Assembly (NCBI RefSeq): GCF_964019765.1
Contig: NZ_OZ026461.1
Span: 186,001 to 250,000, forward strand
DNA length: 64,000 bases
DNA from: Spiroplasma endosymbiont of Panorpa germanica
GTDB lineage: Bacteria; Bacillota_I; Bacilli_A; Mycoplasmatales; Mycoplasmataceae
Direction: 5' to 3'
Under the pieces are notes generated by a model. That model saw only the letters and a program-made list of their open reading frames with translations. It searched no databases and was not told where the DNA came from. The stretch's first letter is position 1; each line of letters starts with the position of its first letter. A program made the translations under genes and the position numbers. Shown one piece after another: positions 11,254 through 22,860 of this stretch.

Positions 11254-11522
11254 TATTATTTTCTCCATTCGTATAAAAGATTCTTAAATCTAACCGTATT
11301 ATTATATACTATTAGGCGATATAAAATAAAGGTCTTAAAGCAATTTTTTAAATAAGCAATCAGGATACTTAATAATAAAAATCATAATTTTACAAAATAA
11401 AATTTCTTCAAATTTTGCAAATTATCCCCAAACCGTTAATAAAGTTATTTTTTTAACTGAAAGTGTGTAAAAAAAGACCATTTTTAGGTTATATTTATAT
11501 TAGAGAGAGAGAATTCTTTAAA

Positions 11523-12563
11523 ATGTCAAAAGAAAAAAATGAAATAAATATTTTTGGTTTATCAGCAAGCCAAGAATTAACAAAAGAAATCTGCAAAATT
11601 TTGGAAATTGAGCAAAAAAGGGCTAAAAAAATTGTGTTCGCCGATGGTGAAATTTTAATGCAATCAGAGGATTCTGTTAGGGGTAAAGAAGTCTACATTA
11701 TTCAGTCAACGAGCCAACCGGTTAATGAAAATTTAATGGAATTATTAATTGCAGTGGATATGTTCAAAAGAGCTAGTGCTCAAAAAATTAACGTGGTTAT
11801 TCCGTATTTTGGTTATGCTCGCCAAGATCGTAAAGCTAAAGGTCGCCAACCAATTACTGCTAAATTGGTAGCTAATTTAATCGAAAAAGCAGGAGCAGAC
11901 AGAGTGATAATTGTTGACTTACATTCAGCACAAACAATGGGATTCTTTGATATCCCAGTTGACAATTTTCATTCAGCACAAACAATGGCAAATGAAATTA
12001 TCAATACAATTATTGATAACAATTTAGATCAAAACAAATGTATCTTAGTTTCTCCCGATCATGGGGGACTGACCAGAGTTCATGAGGTAGCTAAATATAC
12101 TGCAGGACTAACTAACGGAATCGCTGTAATTGCTAAGAGAAGACCAGAACCCAACAAAGCAAATGTGGAATTTGTTCTAGGAGATATCCAAGATAAAGTC
12201 TGTTTTATTGTTGATGATATGATTGACACTGGTGGAACTATTGTTTCAGCCGCTAAAGCTTTAAAAGAAAATGGTGCAAAAGAGGTTTATATCTTTGGGG
12301 GTCACGGACTTTTCAACGGTGATGCTGTTAATAAAATTACTGAAGCACTGAAAGAAAAAGTTGTTGAAAAAGTTGTTGTTACTAACACAATCGAAATTCC
12401 AGCTGAAAAACGTTTTGAAGGATTGAAGATAATTTCTGTTGCAAACCTATTAGCTACCATGATAAAAGCTTCGGTTTCAAGAGACTCGTTATCTGAGGTC
12501 TATGGGGATTTTCAAGAAGAGACTTTATTAAGAATCAAGAAATTTTTAAAGGTTAAAAAATAA
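11523..12563 (+). CDS. prs: Ribose-phosphate pyrophosphokinase (PRPP synthase)
   Basis: This 346-aa enzyme makes PRPP from ribose-5-P and ATP, feeding purine salvage (Hpt, encoded downstream) and nucleotide synthesis. Motifs: PYFGYARQDRK (ATP-binding loop), DLHSAQTMGFFDIPVDN (catalytic/Mg region) and the PRPP-binding signature FIVDDMIDTGGT. Start ATG at 11523 fits the family N-terminus better than an upstream in-frame ATG at 11463. The site in front is GAGAGAGAG, about 10 nt away. It is the first gene of the prs-pth-purA-purB-hpt-metG run, with pth beginning directly after its stop. Confidence 0.95.
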   Translation: MSKEKNEINIFGLSASQELTKEICKILEIEQKRAKKIVFADGEILMQSEDSVRGKEVYIIQSTSQPVNENLMELLIAVDMFKRASAQKINVVIPYFGYARQDRKAKGRQPITAKLVANLIEKAGADRVIIVDLHSAQTMGFFDIPVDNFHSAQTMANEIINTIIDNNLDQNKCILVSPDHGGLTRVHEVAKYTAGLTNGIAVIAKRRPEPNKANVEFVLGDIQDKVCFIVDDMIDTGGTIVSAAKALKENGAKEVYIFGGHGLFNGDAVNKITEALKEKVVEKVVVTNTIEIPAEKRFEGLKIISVANLLATMIKASVSRDSLSEVYGDFQEETLLRIKKFLKVKK

Positions 12564-13124
12564 GTGAAAATAATTTTTGGATTAGGAAATCCTGGAACCC
12601 AATATCAAAGAACTCGCCATAACGCTGGTTTTTTGCTTTTAGATGAAATTATCAGCCGTTACCAAGCCGACTTAGTTGGTGAAAAATTTAAATCACAAAT
12701 TTATAGCGCATCTATTGGAGGAGAAAAAGTCTTAATGATCAAACCGCTAACTTTTATGAACCTTTCAGGGGAAGCTGTTTCCCAATTTGTAAATTTTTAT
12801 AAATTGGATTTGAATGACTTTATTGTCATCCATGATGAAAAAGATTTTTCAATTGAAAAACAACAATTTAAAAATTCTGGTAGTGCTGCAGGTCATAATG
12901 GTCTTAAAAATATTATTACTCATTTTCACACAACAGATTTTCAAAGACTGAGAATCGGAGTTGGCAATCCAGAACCTGGATGAAAAATTGTGGATTGAGT
13001 CTTATCAAAAATGAGTGATACAGAAATCAGTTCAATGGTTTCAATTTTTAATTCAAAAATAAACTGAGTTAAGGACTGAGCTAGTGGTGTTGATTTCAAA
13101 AATATAATGAACAAATATAATTAG
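12564..13124 (+). CDS. pth: Peptidyl-tRNA hydrolase
   Basis: This 186-aa enzyme releases peptides from prematurely dissociated peptidyl-tRNA. The N-terminus has FGLGNPGTQYQRTRHNAGF, carrying the family Asn and the catalytic His. The middle has the MIKPLTFMNLSGEAV stretch and HDEKDF (canonical HDDLDLP, here degenerate after the first Asp), then GHNGLKNI with the conserved Asn. GTG is taken as the start directly after the prs stop, with AAAGG about 10 nt upstream; translation probably depends on prs translation. Four Trp in the C-terminal third are TGA. Confidence 0.93.
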
Positions 13125-13133
13125 GAGGTAAAT

Positions 13134-14423
13134 ATGAAACAATATAAAAGTTTAATCGTCGTTGGTTCTCAATGAGGAGATGAAGGAAAGGGTAAAATAA
13201 CAGATTATTATGCTCAAAAAGCCGATATGGTGGTACGATTCTCAGGTGGAGACAATGCCGGTCATATAATAGTTAGCAAGGGTGTAAAACACAAAGTCAC
13301 AATTGTTCCTTCAGGAATTTTGAATCCCAAAGTTATTAATGTGATAGCAAACGGAGCCGTTGTTAATTTAACAAGATTAGTTTCTGAGCTTGAAATCCTG
13401 AGAAATTCAGGAATTGATACCAAGAATTTATTTTTATCAAATCGTGCTCACGTTGTTTTGCCATATCACATGGTGATAGATGAGCTACAAGAAGAATCTC
13501 GTGGAGTTAACAAAATTGGTACAACAAAAAGAGGAATTGGACCTGCTTACCAAGATAAAGTTGATCGCTTAGGAATTAGAGTTTGTGATTTGTTTGACCC
13601 AACATTTAAAGATAAGCTTAAAAAAATTGTGGAATTTAAAAACCAAGTCATTACCAAAATTTATAATGGTAATCAACTAAATTTTGAAGAAATTTATAAA
13701 GAATTAATGGATAATTTTGAAATACTAAAAAATCAAGTTGTGGAAACTTCATCAATGATTGAGTCAGCAATAAAATCTGGTAAATATGTTTTATTCGAAG
13801 GAGCTCAAGGAGCTTTACTAGATATTGATCATGGAACTTATCCTTATGTTACAAGTTCAAATACCAGCGCCAACAATGCCTCACTAGGATCAGGAATAAA
13901 TCATAACTTAATTACAACAAGCTTAGGAATTGTTAAGGCATATTGTACAAGAGTTGGAACCGGAGGGTTTCCAACTGAACTAAACAATAAGATTGGAGAG
14001 GGAATCAGAGAAAGGGGTCATGAATATGGTTCTAATACCGGAAGACCTCGCCGTGTTGGTTGATTGGACATAGTAGCTTTAAAATATGCAATTAGAACTA
14101 CTGGTTTGGATAAAATTTTTATAACCCTTCTAGATGTTCTATCAGGAGAACCTGTTGTTAAAATTTGTACAAGCTACTTGCTTAATGGTGAAAAAATTTC
14201 AACAATTCCACCTCTAAATGATGATTACCAAAAATGTCAACCAGAGTTTATTGAAATGCCAGGTTGAAATGAGGATATTACAAAAGTTAAATCATTTAAG
14301 GACCTGCCTTTAAATGCTCAGAATTATTTGAATAAAATTAAAGAGCTTTGCGAAATTGATATTACAGGTTTCTCGGTTGGACCAGACCGCCTACAAACTA
14401 TTTTGATGGAGTCAGAATTTTAA
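13134..14423 (+). CDS. purA: Adenylosuccinate synthetase
   Basis: This 429-aa enzyme converts IMP, Asp and GTP to adenylosuccinate. The N-terminus VVGSQWGDEGKGK is the diagnostic GDEGKGK P-loop, followed by [10 protein letters not shown]. Further family blocks: [32 protein letters not shown] and GFPTEL. An AGGAGG site lies in front of the ATG. With purB, whose ATG overlaps its stop codon (TAATG), it forms the IMP-to-AMP branch. Confidence 0.96.
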
Positions 14424-15730
14424 TGATAAATAGATACTCAGTAAAAGAAATCGAACAGATATGAAGCGAACAAAATAAGCTAGACACCTGATTGTTGGTT
14501 GAAAATTTAGTTGTTCAAGCCTGAACAAAACTTAAAGTAATTCCTCAAATTGACTGTGATAAAATTTTAAAAAATTCCAAAGTTAATATACCACGAATGT
14601 TAGAAATTGAAAAGGAAACAAAACATGATGTTGTCGCCTTTACCAGAATGCTTTCTGAAAATCTTGGTGATGAAAAGAAATGAATTCATTTGGGATTAAC
14701 TTCAACAGATGTTGTGGACACCGCTCAAAATTACTTGATTTCAAAAAGTAACGATGTTCTTAGAGAAAGTTTGAAAAAATTGCAGATTGAACTTTTAACT
14801 AAAGCAAAAGAAAACCAAAGTGTCTTAATAATGGGTAGAACTCATGGAATATATGGAGAACCAACTTCGCTAGGACTAAAATTTTTACTTTGATACGATG
14901 AGATAAAAAGACAACTCCAAAGATTTGAACTAGCGTGTAGTCAAATTGAGGTAAGTAAAATTTCAGGAAGTATGGGTAATTATGCCAACTTGGAATTAGA
15001 AGTAGAAACTTATGTAGCCCGAAAATTAAATTTAGAAGTTGATAGCTTATCAACTCAAGTTACCCAAAGAGATCGTCACGCATTTTTAATTTCAGTATTT
15101 GCTAATATTGCCTCAACTTTAGAGAAAATTGCGATTGAAATTCGTAGCTTTCAAAGAAGTGAAGTTCAAGAAATGATGGAAGGTTTTGCTAAGGGTCAAA
15201 AAGGATCTAGCTCAATGCCTCATAAAAAGAACCCAATTAGTTTGGAAAACATTTCGGGGCTAGCTAGATATATTCGTACTTTTGTTAGCATGGGATTTGA
15301 AAATAATCTCTTGTGACACGAAAGAGATATCTCTCACAGTTCTAATGAAAGAATTGTTTTGCCAGACATTTTTCATAGTATAATTTATGTAGTACAAAGA
15401 TTAACAGAGACTATCAAAAACTTATTTATAAATAAGGAAAGAATGCAAGAAAATATTGATTCTCAAAACAATATTTTCTACTCACAACCAATACTCACAC
15501 AAATAATTAAGAATTCAAATTATTCAAGAGAAGAAGTTTATGACTTTATCCAAAATTGTACGTTAGAAACCCAAGAAACTAAAAGAGATTTTAAAGAAGT
15601 TCTTTTAAAAAACAATATTGAGAAATATATTAATCTAAAAGATTTTGAAAAACTTTTTGATAAGAAATATTTTTTGAGAAATGTCCCAAAAATTTATGAA
15701 AGGATTTTAAATGATGAGCGAAGTAACTAA
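14423..15730 (+). CDS. purB: Adenylosuccinate lyase
   Basis: This 435-aa fumarase/aspartase-superfamily enzyme catalyses the second step from IMP to AMP. Motifs: [14 protein letters not shown] (conserved H-x-G-x-T-S-x-D), [13 protein letters not shown] (catalytic His), and the superfamily signature [11 protein letters not shown] (mobile loop with catalytic Ser). The ATG overlaps the purA stop by one base, indicating translational coupling. Its 3' end overlaps hpt by 20 nt. TGA encodes many of its Trp residues. Confidence 0.96.
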
Positions 15731-16259
15731 ATTGTTAACAGTAATAACAGAAGACGAAATAAAGAGTGCGATAGCCAATGAGGCAAGGAATTTATCTAAA
15801 AAATTTGAGGGTCAACCACTTGTAATTGTTGCTAAACTATCGGGAGTTTTTATTTTCATTTCAGACTTAATTCGTCAATTAAAAATTGACGCAGGAGTTC
15901 AATTTGTTGTTAATTTAAATGAAGATGTCGAAAATGAAATTCGTAAAGAAAAAGTTAAATTTGGAATTGGTTTGGAAAATAGCTTAAAAGATAAAAATAT
16001 ATTAATTGTCGAAGATATTTTAGACGCAGGAAATTCAATTCAAGCTCTATATGATTTTGTATCTAGTGAAAAACCAAAAGAAATTATGGTACTAACTTTA
16101 CTTGATAAATTTAAAACAAAAAGAAGTATCAACTTTGAATACAATACTTTATTCAAAGTTGAAAGTGATTATTTTGTAGGTTATGGTTTAGACCATAACG
16201 AAAGTTATCGAGGACTAAGAGATATTTATAAATTTACAAATGAAAATGAGGCGGAGTAA
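15711..16259 (+). CDS. hpt: Hypoxanthine-guanine phosphoribosyltransferase
   Basis: This 182-aa purine-salvage enzyme uses PRPP to turn hypoxanthine/guanine into IMP/GMP. The PRPP-binding motif ILIVEDILDAGNS is clear (canonical VEDIIDTG), as are VAKLSGVFIFISDLIRQL at the N-terminal half and VGYGLDHNESYR at the C-terminus. Two adjacent ATGs (15711 and 15714) are possible; GAAAGGA lies 7 nt before the first. It overlaps purB and is followed immediately by the metG ATG. Supply of PRPP by prs in the same run is consistent. Confidence 0.93.
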   Translation: MMSEVTKLLTVITEDEIKSAIANEARNLSKKFEGQPLVIVAKLSGVFIFISDLIRQLKIDAGVQFVVNLNEDVENEIRKEKVKFGIGLENSLKDKNILIVEDILDAGNSIQALYDFVSSEKPKEIMVLTLLDKFKTKRSINFEYNTLFKVESDYFVGYGLDHNESYRGLRDIYKFTNENEAE

Positions 16260-17780
16260 ATGAAGAAAAATTTTTATGTCACTACTCCAATTTATTACGC
16301 AAGTGGGGACTTACACATTGGTCACACTTACACAACTACTCTAGCAGATATTTTAAATCGTTTTAAAAAATCTATGGGAATGGAAACTTTTTTTCTAACC
16401 GGTTCAGATGAACATGGTCAAAAAATTGAAACCAAAGCTAAAGAGGCTGGGATTGAACCCAAAAAATATGTTGACGAAATTGTCAAAAAATTTAAAAATT
16501 TATGAGAATTATTAGACATTAAGTATGATAAATTTATTCGTACAACTGATGATAATCATAAAAAATCTGTTCGTGAAATATTTTCAACATTATTAAATAA
16601 AGACTTAATTTATAAAGGCAACTATGAAGGTCTGTACTGTGTTAGTTGTGAGGAGTTTTTAATTGCTGATCAAATTGATGATGAAGGCAATTGTAAGGTT
16701 TCTCAAACTAAACCCAAAATGCTTGCAGAGGAAACCTATTTTTTAAGAGTCTCAAAATTTGCAGATTTTCTGACTACCTTATTTGGAAATGATTTTTTAA
16801 AACCAGATTCTAGAAAAAACGAAATGTTTAAAAACTTTATTGAACCTGGTTTAGAAGATTTATCTGTCACAAGAATTTCTCTTAAGTGAGGAATACCCAC
16901 AAAAGAAAATCCCGAACATGTAATCTACGTTTGGCTTGATGCGCTTTCTAACTATATTACAGCTTTAGGATATCCAGATACCAATAATGAATTATTTAAA
17001 AAGTTCTGATCTGAGGATACTCAAATTGTTCAGTATGTTGGAAAGGAAATAACTCGTTTTCACTCAATCTACTGACCAGTAATTTTGAACGGATTGGGAT
17101 TGAGAATGCCTGATAAATTAATTTCTCACGGTTGAATTTTGGCTAAGGACACAAAAATGTCAAAATCTTTGGGTAATGTAATTGATCCAATTGCCATAAT
17201 CAATGGTTTCTCAAGTGATGCTTTAAGATTTTATATCGCCAAAGAATTACCAACTGAGAGAGACGGGAATTTTACAGAAGAATTATTCGTTGAATGTTTT
17301 AATACTAATTTAGCTAACAATATTGGAAACCTAATTTCAAGAACTAATAATATGATTACTAAATATTTTGATGGAATGATAACTTCAAAGGCTGACTTAT
17401 CAAAACATAGCTTAACAGTTTCAGGATTAAAATTAATTGATGATTACGTTCAAGAAATGAATGATTTTCAAATTAATAAAGCTGTTGATAAAATTATGAA
17501 ATTTAGCCAAGAATTAAATAAATTTATTGAAGAAGAAAAACCATGAGTTCTAGAAAAAGAAGGTAAGCTTGAAAAGTTGGCAGAAGTTTTATTGATTCTT
17601 CAAAACAGTATTACAATCGTAACTCACCTATTAGCTCCGATACTGACCAAAAGTTATCAAGATATGTTAGACCAAATCGGTTTTGAAGGAAAACTTTTAA
17701 GTATTGAGGAATTGAAAAAAAATCAATTAACGTTTTCAAAAATAACAAGCAGAAAAATTATTTTCGAAAGAATAAATTAA
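16260..17780 (+). CDS. metG: Methionyl-tRNA synthetase
   Basis: This 506-aa class I synthetase begins directly after the hpt stop. HIGH is at residues 19-22 and KMSKS at about 299-303, with [14 protein letters not shown] and [13 protein letters not shown] also conserved. Only one CxxC pair (CVSC) is visible in the connective peptide, so the zinc knuckle is reduced. There is no C-terminal tRNA-binding (Trbp111) extension; the length matches the short form. Many active-site Trp are TGA. It is last in the prs-metG operon and followed by a terminator. Confidence 0.95.
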
Positions 17781-17817
17781 GATCAAAATCTTTATCAAAA
17801 AGGTTTTGATTTTTTTT
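17781..17817 (+). terminator. Intrinsic terminator after metG
   Basis: An ATCAAAATC/GGTTTTGAT stem is followed by eight T. The T-tract runs into the -35 hexamer of the mnmG promoter. Confidence 0.85.
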
Positions 17818-17844
17818 GACCAGCACCATATTTTCTATTATAAT
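17816..17844 (+). promoter_or_regulatory. mnmG promoter
   Basis: TTGACC (-35) and TATAAT (-10) are separated by exactly 17 bp; the predicted start site is about 40 bp before the mnmG ATG. The -35 overlaps the end of the metG terminator. Confidence 0.85.
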
Positions 17845-17893
17845 AAATTTAGTTAATTAGATGTCAAAGATTTTTTTAACATAAGGAGGAAAT

Positions 17894-19768
17894 ATGAAAG
17901 GAAATATTTTTGACATCATCGTAATTGGGGCTGGCCATGCCGGTGTTGAAGCTGCTCTATCAAGTGCTAGACTTGGTAAAAAAGTGGGCTTATTTAATAT
18001 ATATGAAGATAAAATTGCAGCTATGCCTTGTAATCCGTCTATTGGGGGACCAGCAAAAGGAATTGTTGTTCGTGAAATTGATGCTCTAGGTGGAGAAATG
18101 GGAAAAGCTGCTGACAAAACAGCTTTACAAATAAAATTACTAAACTCTTCAAGAGGTCCGGGGGTTTGGGCTCTAAGAGCACAATCAGATAAAATTGAAT
18201 ATTCAAAGTATATGCAAAAGATTGTAAAATTACAAGCAAATTTAGAATTGATTACCAAAATTGTGGCGGACTTTATTATCAAAGATAAACAAATTATTGG
18301 TGTCAAAACAGAAGATGGAGAAGATTTTTTTGCCCAAGCAGTTATTCTAACTACGGGCACTTATTTAAAAAGCCAAATTTTAAGAGGTAAGGAAAATTAT
18401 CAAGCCGGTCCAAATGATGAACAAACTACTTCAGGAATCAGTAGAGCTTTGAAAAAAAATGGTGTTGAGTTAATGAGATTCAAAACCGGAACTCCTCCAA
18501 GAGTTAAAAAAAGTTCAATTGATTTATCTAAACTAATGATTGAACCAGGAACAGATTTACCCTTAAGTTTTAGTTCGAGTACCAAAAACTATTTGAAAAT
18601 CAATGATCAAGAAGTTTGCTACTTAGTTCATTCAACAAAAGAAACTAAAAAAATAATTGAAGAAAACTTACAACATTCAGCAATGTATTCAGGAGAAGTT
18701 AGGGGCGCTGGTCCAAGATATTGTCCAAGTTTTGAAGACAAAATTGTCAGATTTGCAGATAAAGATAAACACCAAATTTTTTTAGAACCAGAATCTAAAG
18801 AGTTGGATACTTTTTATGTACAAGGTTTTTCAACCTCAATGCCAATTGAGATTCAAGATAAAATGCTAAAAAGTTTACCAGGATTTGAAAATGTTGTCGT
18901 TGATAAATGGGCCTATGCCATTGAATATGATTGCTTAGATCCGATGCAATTAAATTTAAGTTTGGAATTAAAGCAAATAAAAAATTTATTTACTGCAGGT
19001 CAAATTAATGGAACAAGTGGATATGAAGAAGCAGCCGGACAAGGTTTAATTGCTGGTATTAACGCTGTGAGAAAAATAAACAACGAAGAGCCGTTAATTT
19101 TACGCAGGGATGAAGCTTACATTGGTGTCATGATTGATGACCTAATTAATAAGGGAACAATTGAACCCTACCGACTTTTAACTAGTCGAGCTGAAAGAAG
19201 AATGCTTTTAAGAAATGATAACGCCGAGCAGAGATTGAAAGAATATGGCTACAAAGTTGGGCTAGTTTCTCAAAAAGATTGAGACTCATTTTTAGGTAAT
19301 GAAAAAGAAAAAGCAATAGCAGTCGAGGAGCTCAAAACTAACCGCTTTGGTCCGAAAACCGATTTAGCCATCGAGTTGTCCCGAACTAATCAAGCACACC
19401 TGGTGAATGGTTTGAGTGGTTATGAAATTTTAAAGCAACCTGGAGTAAATATCCAAACTTTGGTAAAATATATAAGTGAATTAAGTAAACTTTCTTTAAA
19501 TTCGTTGCAAAGTATTGTTATTGAATGTAGATTTGAAGGCTATGTTACTAAAGAAAAACAAACTGTTGAAAGACTGAAAAAGTTAGAAAGCAAACAAATA
19601 CCATTAGACATTAACTACGACTTGGTTGAAAATCTCGCAATCGAAGCGAAGCAAAAATTAAAAAAAATTAGACCACTATCTATTGGTCAAGCTAGTCGAA
19701 TCTCGGGAGTAAATCCCGCTGACATTCAGATGCTGTTATTCTATCTAAAAAAACATTATAATAAATAA
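17894..19768 (+). CDS. mnmG: tRNA uridine-5-carboxymethylaminomethyl modification enzyme MnmG (GidA)
   Basis: This 624-aa FAD-dependent enzyme, with MnmE, modifies the wobble U34 of certain tRNAs. The FAD dinucleotide-binding motif [11 protein letters not shown] is at residues 11-21. The family signatures [20 protein letters not shown] and [13 protein letters not shown] are present, as is [17 protein letters not shown]. The C-terminal helical domain contains [30 protein letters not shown] precedes the ATG. mnmE is not in the window. A permease gene separates mnmG from rsmG, unlike the usual gidA-gidB adjacency. Confidence 0.96.
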
Positions 19769-19785
19769 AGGGAAATGAGGTAATC

Positions 19786-21264
19786 ATGTCAAATCTTAGC
19801 AAAAAACAAAAAGCAAACAAGAGGACAAATAAAGCGTTCGAATTTCTTACGCTTTTTAGTTTGGTTTTTGGCCTAATGGTTGGTTCGGGTATATACTTGA
19901 AAAATCGAAATACATCTGGGGGTGTGCTTGGTGAAGCTGGGCAGAATCCTTATTTAGCCATTATAATGTGACTTGTGATTGGTTTGGTTTCAACCTTGAT
20001 GATTCTGGTTTTCGTTGAGGCGGCCTCGGCAACAAAAGTTAGTGGTCACTCAACAATTCAAACTTGGGGATCAAGATTTTTGGGCAGAAAAGTTGGATCT
20101 TTTTATGCAATATTTTTTATTATGTTCTATGTTCCAGTTTTGACAGGAATTGGAGCATTATTTGCTGTCAAAACTGTCATTGATGCTGCAGATAAGTTAT
20201 CAGGACCGGAATGATTAAGTCATGAAGGTAAATTAGCGATTCAAGGAACGTTTGCCATTTTAATGATGGTTGGCTTCATGACTTTGAATATGCTAACAAC
20301 CAAACCCGGTCATTTAATTCAAACTATTTTTACATTTTTTAAATTCATTCCTTTGGCAATTGTAATAATTGGAGGATTTGTTTTAAATTTCCAAGGTCAC
20401 GACAATGCATTTGATAACTCCAGCGGGGAATGAAAAACTGAGTATTTTTTCCTAACACTTGCTCCAATTTTGTTTTCTTTTGATGGATTCATTTTTGCAG
20501 CAGCGTTACAAAAAGATGTTGAGCATAAAGAGGTTGTAGCTCCAGGATTATTTTTTGGAGTTCTAGGGGTTTCTCTATTTTATGTTTTAATTTCTGTTGC
20601 AATATTTTTTGGGAGTATTGATGGAAATGTGTTTACTCTTTTTGATAACCTATTTGCCAGCGCTCCAGGGTGGGCCTTCTTCTTCAAAACTGTTGTAGCT
20701 TGTACAATAATGACAATTGTGAACGGTTATAGTATTGTCGGACCAAAGGGAGTTCAAGCCAGTATTGACGACCATTTAATATTTTCAAAAAGCGGTGAAG
20801 TTATACCGCATAAGAAAGCTTGCATAGTTCAGGGAATAATCAGCATTTCGCTGGTGACAATTTTGATGATTTTCTCAGCAGTTCTTAAAAACAATTTAAT
20901 CGATATAATCGATTTCACTTCCAATACAATTACAGTTATGGCATTCACAACTTATCTTTCGGTTTTAATCGGGGTTCTATTTAATCGAAAAACTAAAAAA
21001 GTTGAAGTTGAAAAAGTTAAGGGAGTTTTTTGGTATTCAATTTTACCAATAGTATTTTTAACAATTTCAATGAGTTATGTTTATTATGATTTATTTAAAA
21101 AATTAGGAAGTGTTGATACTATGTTCGACCCCTTATTCTTTATTTTTTCACTAATAGTAATGTTTTCTTTGTGAGCTATAAATGAAAAGATGTTGAAGAA
21201 ATACAACCCCGTCTTGGATAAAAATTTAGAGACACACAAAAAGATTGAAAAAAATAATATTTAA
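19786..21264 (+). CDS. APC-superfamily amino acid permease
   Basis: This 492-aa polytopic protein has about 12 hydrophobic segments. The first carries VFGLMVGSGIYLKN, matching the conserved G-S-G-I unwound region of APC transporters, and EAASATKVSGHSTIQTWG resembles the E-(L/A)-x-x-x-(Y/x)-P region. A large charged N-terminus (Lys-rich) is cytoplasmic. The substrate is probably an amino acid; it cannot be named. It starts 17 bp after mnmG with GGGAAATGAGG in front, so it is likely cotranscribed with mnmG. A short terminator follows. Confidence 0.82.
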
Positions 21265-21284
21265 ACTCCGTTTGGAGTTTTTTG
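21263..21284 (+). terminator. Intrinsic terminator after permease
   Basis: An AAACTCC/GGAGTTT stem with loop GTTT is followed by a T-run; it begins inside the stop codon. Confidence 0.82.
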
Positions 21285-21306
21285 CTTTATTGATTAATAA
21301 TTTATA

Positions 21307-21336
21307 TTGGTAATCGTGTCATTTTTTTGATAAAAT
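21307..21336 (+). promoter_or_regulatory. Putative rsmG promoter (leaderless arrangement)
   Basis: TTGGTA, 18 bp, TAAAAT. The -10 ends 6 bp before the rsmG ATG, so the transcript would begin at or next to the start codon; no Shine-Dalgarno is present. Confidence 0.5.
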
Positions 21337-21342
21337 TATCTT

Positions 21343-22053
21343 ATGAGTAAATTTGAGAATTGAGAACTATTTGATAAAATATCAAACGTTCAACTAAATG
21401 ATAAAATAAAAGACCAATTGGATAAATATTTCAGCTTTTTGATATCCGAAAACCAAAAATATAATCTCACCTCAATTGTTGAACAAGAAGCTGTTTTTCT
21501 TAAGCATTTTTTGGACTCATTATTTTTTACAAATATTTTCAAGCTAGAAAACCAAAAAATTTGTGATATTGGAACGGGAGCTGGATTTCCCGGAGTGGTT
21601 TTAAAAATCTTCTTTCCCCAACTTGAGGTTCACTTAGTTGAAAGCAATAACAAAAAAATAAATTTTTTGAATGAGCTGATTAAGATTTTGGATTTAGATA
21701 ATATCAAGACCCATTATAGCAGAGCAGAAGATTTTTGCATAGATAACACAGAGAAATTTGATGTTGTTGTGACTAGGGCAGTAAGTGAATTAAATATCAT
21801 TTTAGAACTAGGCGCACAATTGATTAGTTTGAATGGTCATTTTGTTTGTTTGAAGGGGCCCAAGGCTGAAGAAGAAATTGAAAATCTTAAAGGTTGCGAG
21901 ACAAAATTGGGATTAAAATTTGAGAAAAAAGATGTACTTTTCGATGAATTTTTAGGTACAAGAATTAATTTGGTTTATAAAAAAATCGCTCACACTCCAA
22001 ATCAGTATCCAAGACAGTACTCTCAAATTAAAAAGAAACCATTGGGAAAATAA
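21343..22053 (+). CDS. rsmG: 16S rRNA (guanine-N7) methyltransferase RsmG (GidB)
   Basis: This 236-aa SAM-dependent enzyme methylates G527 (E. coli numbering) of 16S rRNA. Motifs: SFLISENQKYNLTSI, HFLDSLFF, then the SAM-binding loop ICDIGTGAGFPGVVLKI and VVTRAVSELNIILELG. The start at 21343 gives MSKFENWELFDKI, with one Trp as TGA. No ribosome-binding site is visible before this ATG. The C-terminus is basic. It is followed by parA, as in many Firmicutes. Confidence 0.94.
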
Positions 22054-22089
22054 GATATAATAAGTATGTTATGTAAGAGAGGATAAAAT

Positions 22090-22860
22090 ATGGGAAAGAT
22101 CATATCGGTTGCAAACCAAAAGGGTGGTGTTGGTAAAACAACAACCTCAATCAGTCTTGCTTGTGGATTAGCAATGCACGGAAAAAAAGTATTATTAATT
22201 GACTTAGACCCACAATTTAATGCTTCAACTGGAATCGGAGTGGATATTGATAATTCCACAAAAAGCATGTACAATGTTTTAATTGGACAAGAGAGTTTAG
22301 AAAACATTATTATTAAAAACTTAAAGCCTGGAGTCGATTTGGCGCCAAGTTCAATTGACTTAGCAGCAGCTGACCTTTATCTTTTAGAACAAAAGGATAA
22401 TAATCAGAACATTCTAAAAAAACAATTAGAAACTATTAAGGAAAAATATGATTTCATCATTATTGATTGTCCTCCAAGTTTAGGATTAATTAATAGAAAC
22501 GGTTTATCAAGTAGTGATTCAGTGCTAATACCAATCCAAGCAGAGCATTACGCAATGCACGGGGTAGCACAACTATTAAGAACTATTAAGAAAGTTAAAG
22601 AAACTATTAACCCCAGATTAACAATCGAAGGTGTTTTAGTTACAATGTTTGATTCTCGAACCAGATTAGCTCACGATATTCTAGAAGAAGTTAGAAAAAC
22701 ATTTGATACAAAAGTGTACAGTTCTTATATACCAAGGAACATCAGAATTTCTGAATCATCACTTGAGGGTAAATCTATTTTCGAGCATGATCCAAAAGGT
22801 CCAGGAGCTTTAGCTTACGGAGATTTTGTCAGAGAGGTAATTGAGCAAAATGGCAAATAA
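22090..22860 (+). CDS. parA: Chromosome-partitioning ATPase ParA/Soj
   Basis: This 256-aa ParA-type ATPase has the deviant Walker A KGGVGKTT (residues 11-18), DLDPQFNASTGIG (A'), and FIIIDCPPSLGL (Walker B). It works with ParB in origin segregation and replication control. AGAGAGGATAAAAT precedes the ATG. The gene overlaps parB by 11 nt and sits in the rsmG-parA-parB-ychF block usual near oriC in Firmicutes, although dnaA is not in this window. Confidence 0.95.
   Translation: MGKIISVANQKGGVGKTTTSISLACGLAMHGKKVLLIDLDPQFNASTGIGVDIDNSTKSMYNVLIGQESLENIIIKNLKPGVDLAPSSIDLAAADLYLLEQKDNNQNILKKQLETIKEKYDFIIIDCPPSLGLINRNGLSSSDSVLIPIQAEHYAMHGVAQLLRTIKKVKETINPRLTIEGVLVTMFDSRTRLAHDILEEVRKTFDTKVYSSYIPRNIRISESSLEGKSIFEHDPKGPGALAYGDFVREVIEQNGK

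Noticed and set aside
17857-18360. 167-aa open frame on the minus strand inside mnmG
   Set aside because: It is antisense to a fully conserved gene, has no ribosome-binding site and its composition mirrors the mnmG codons.
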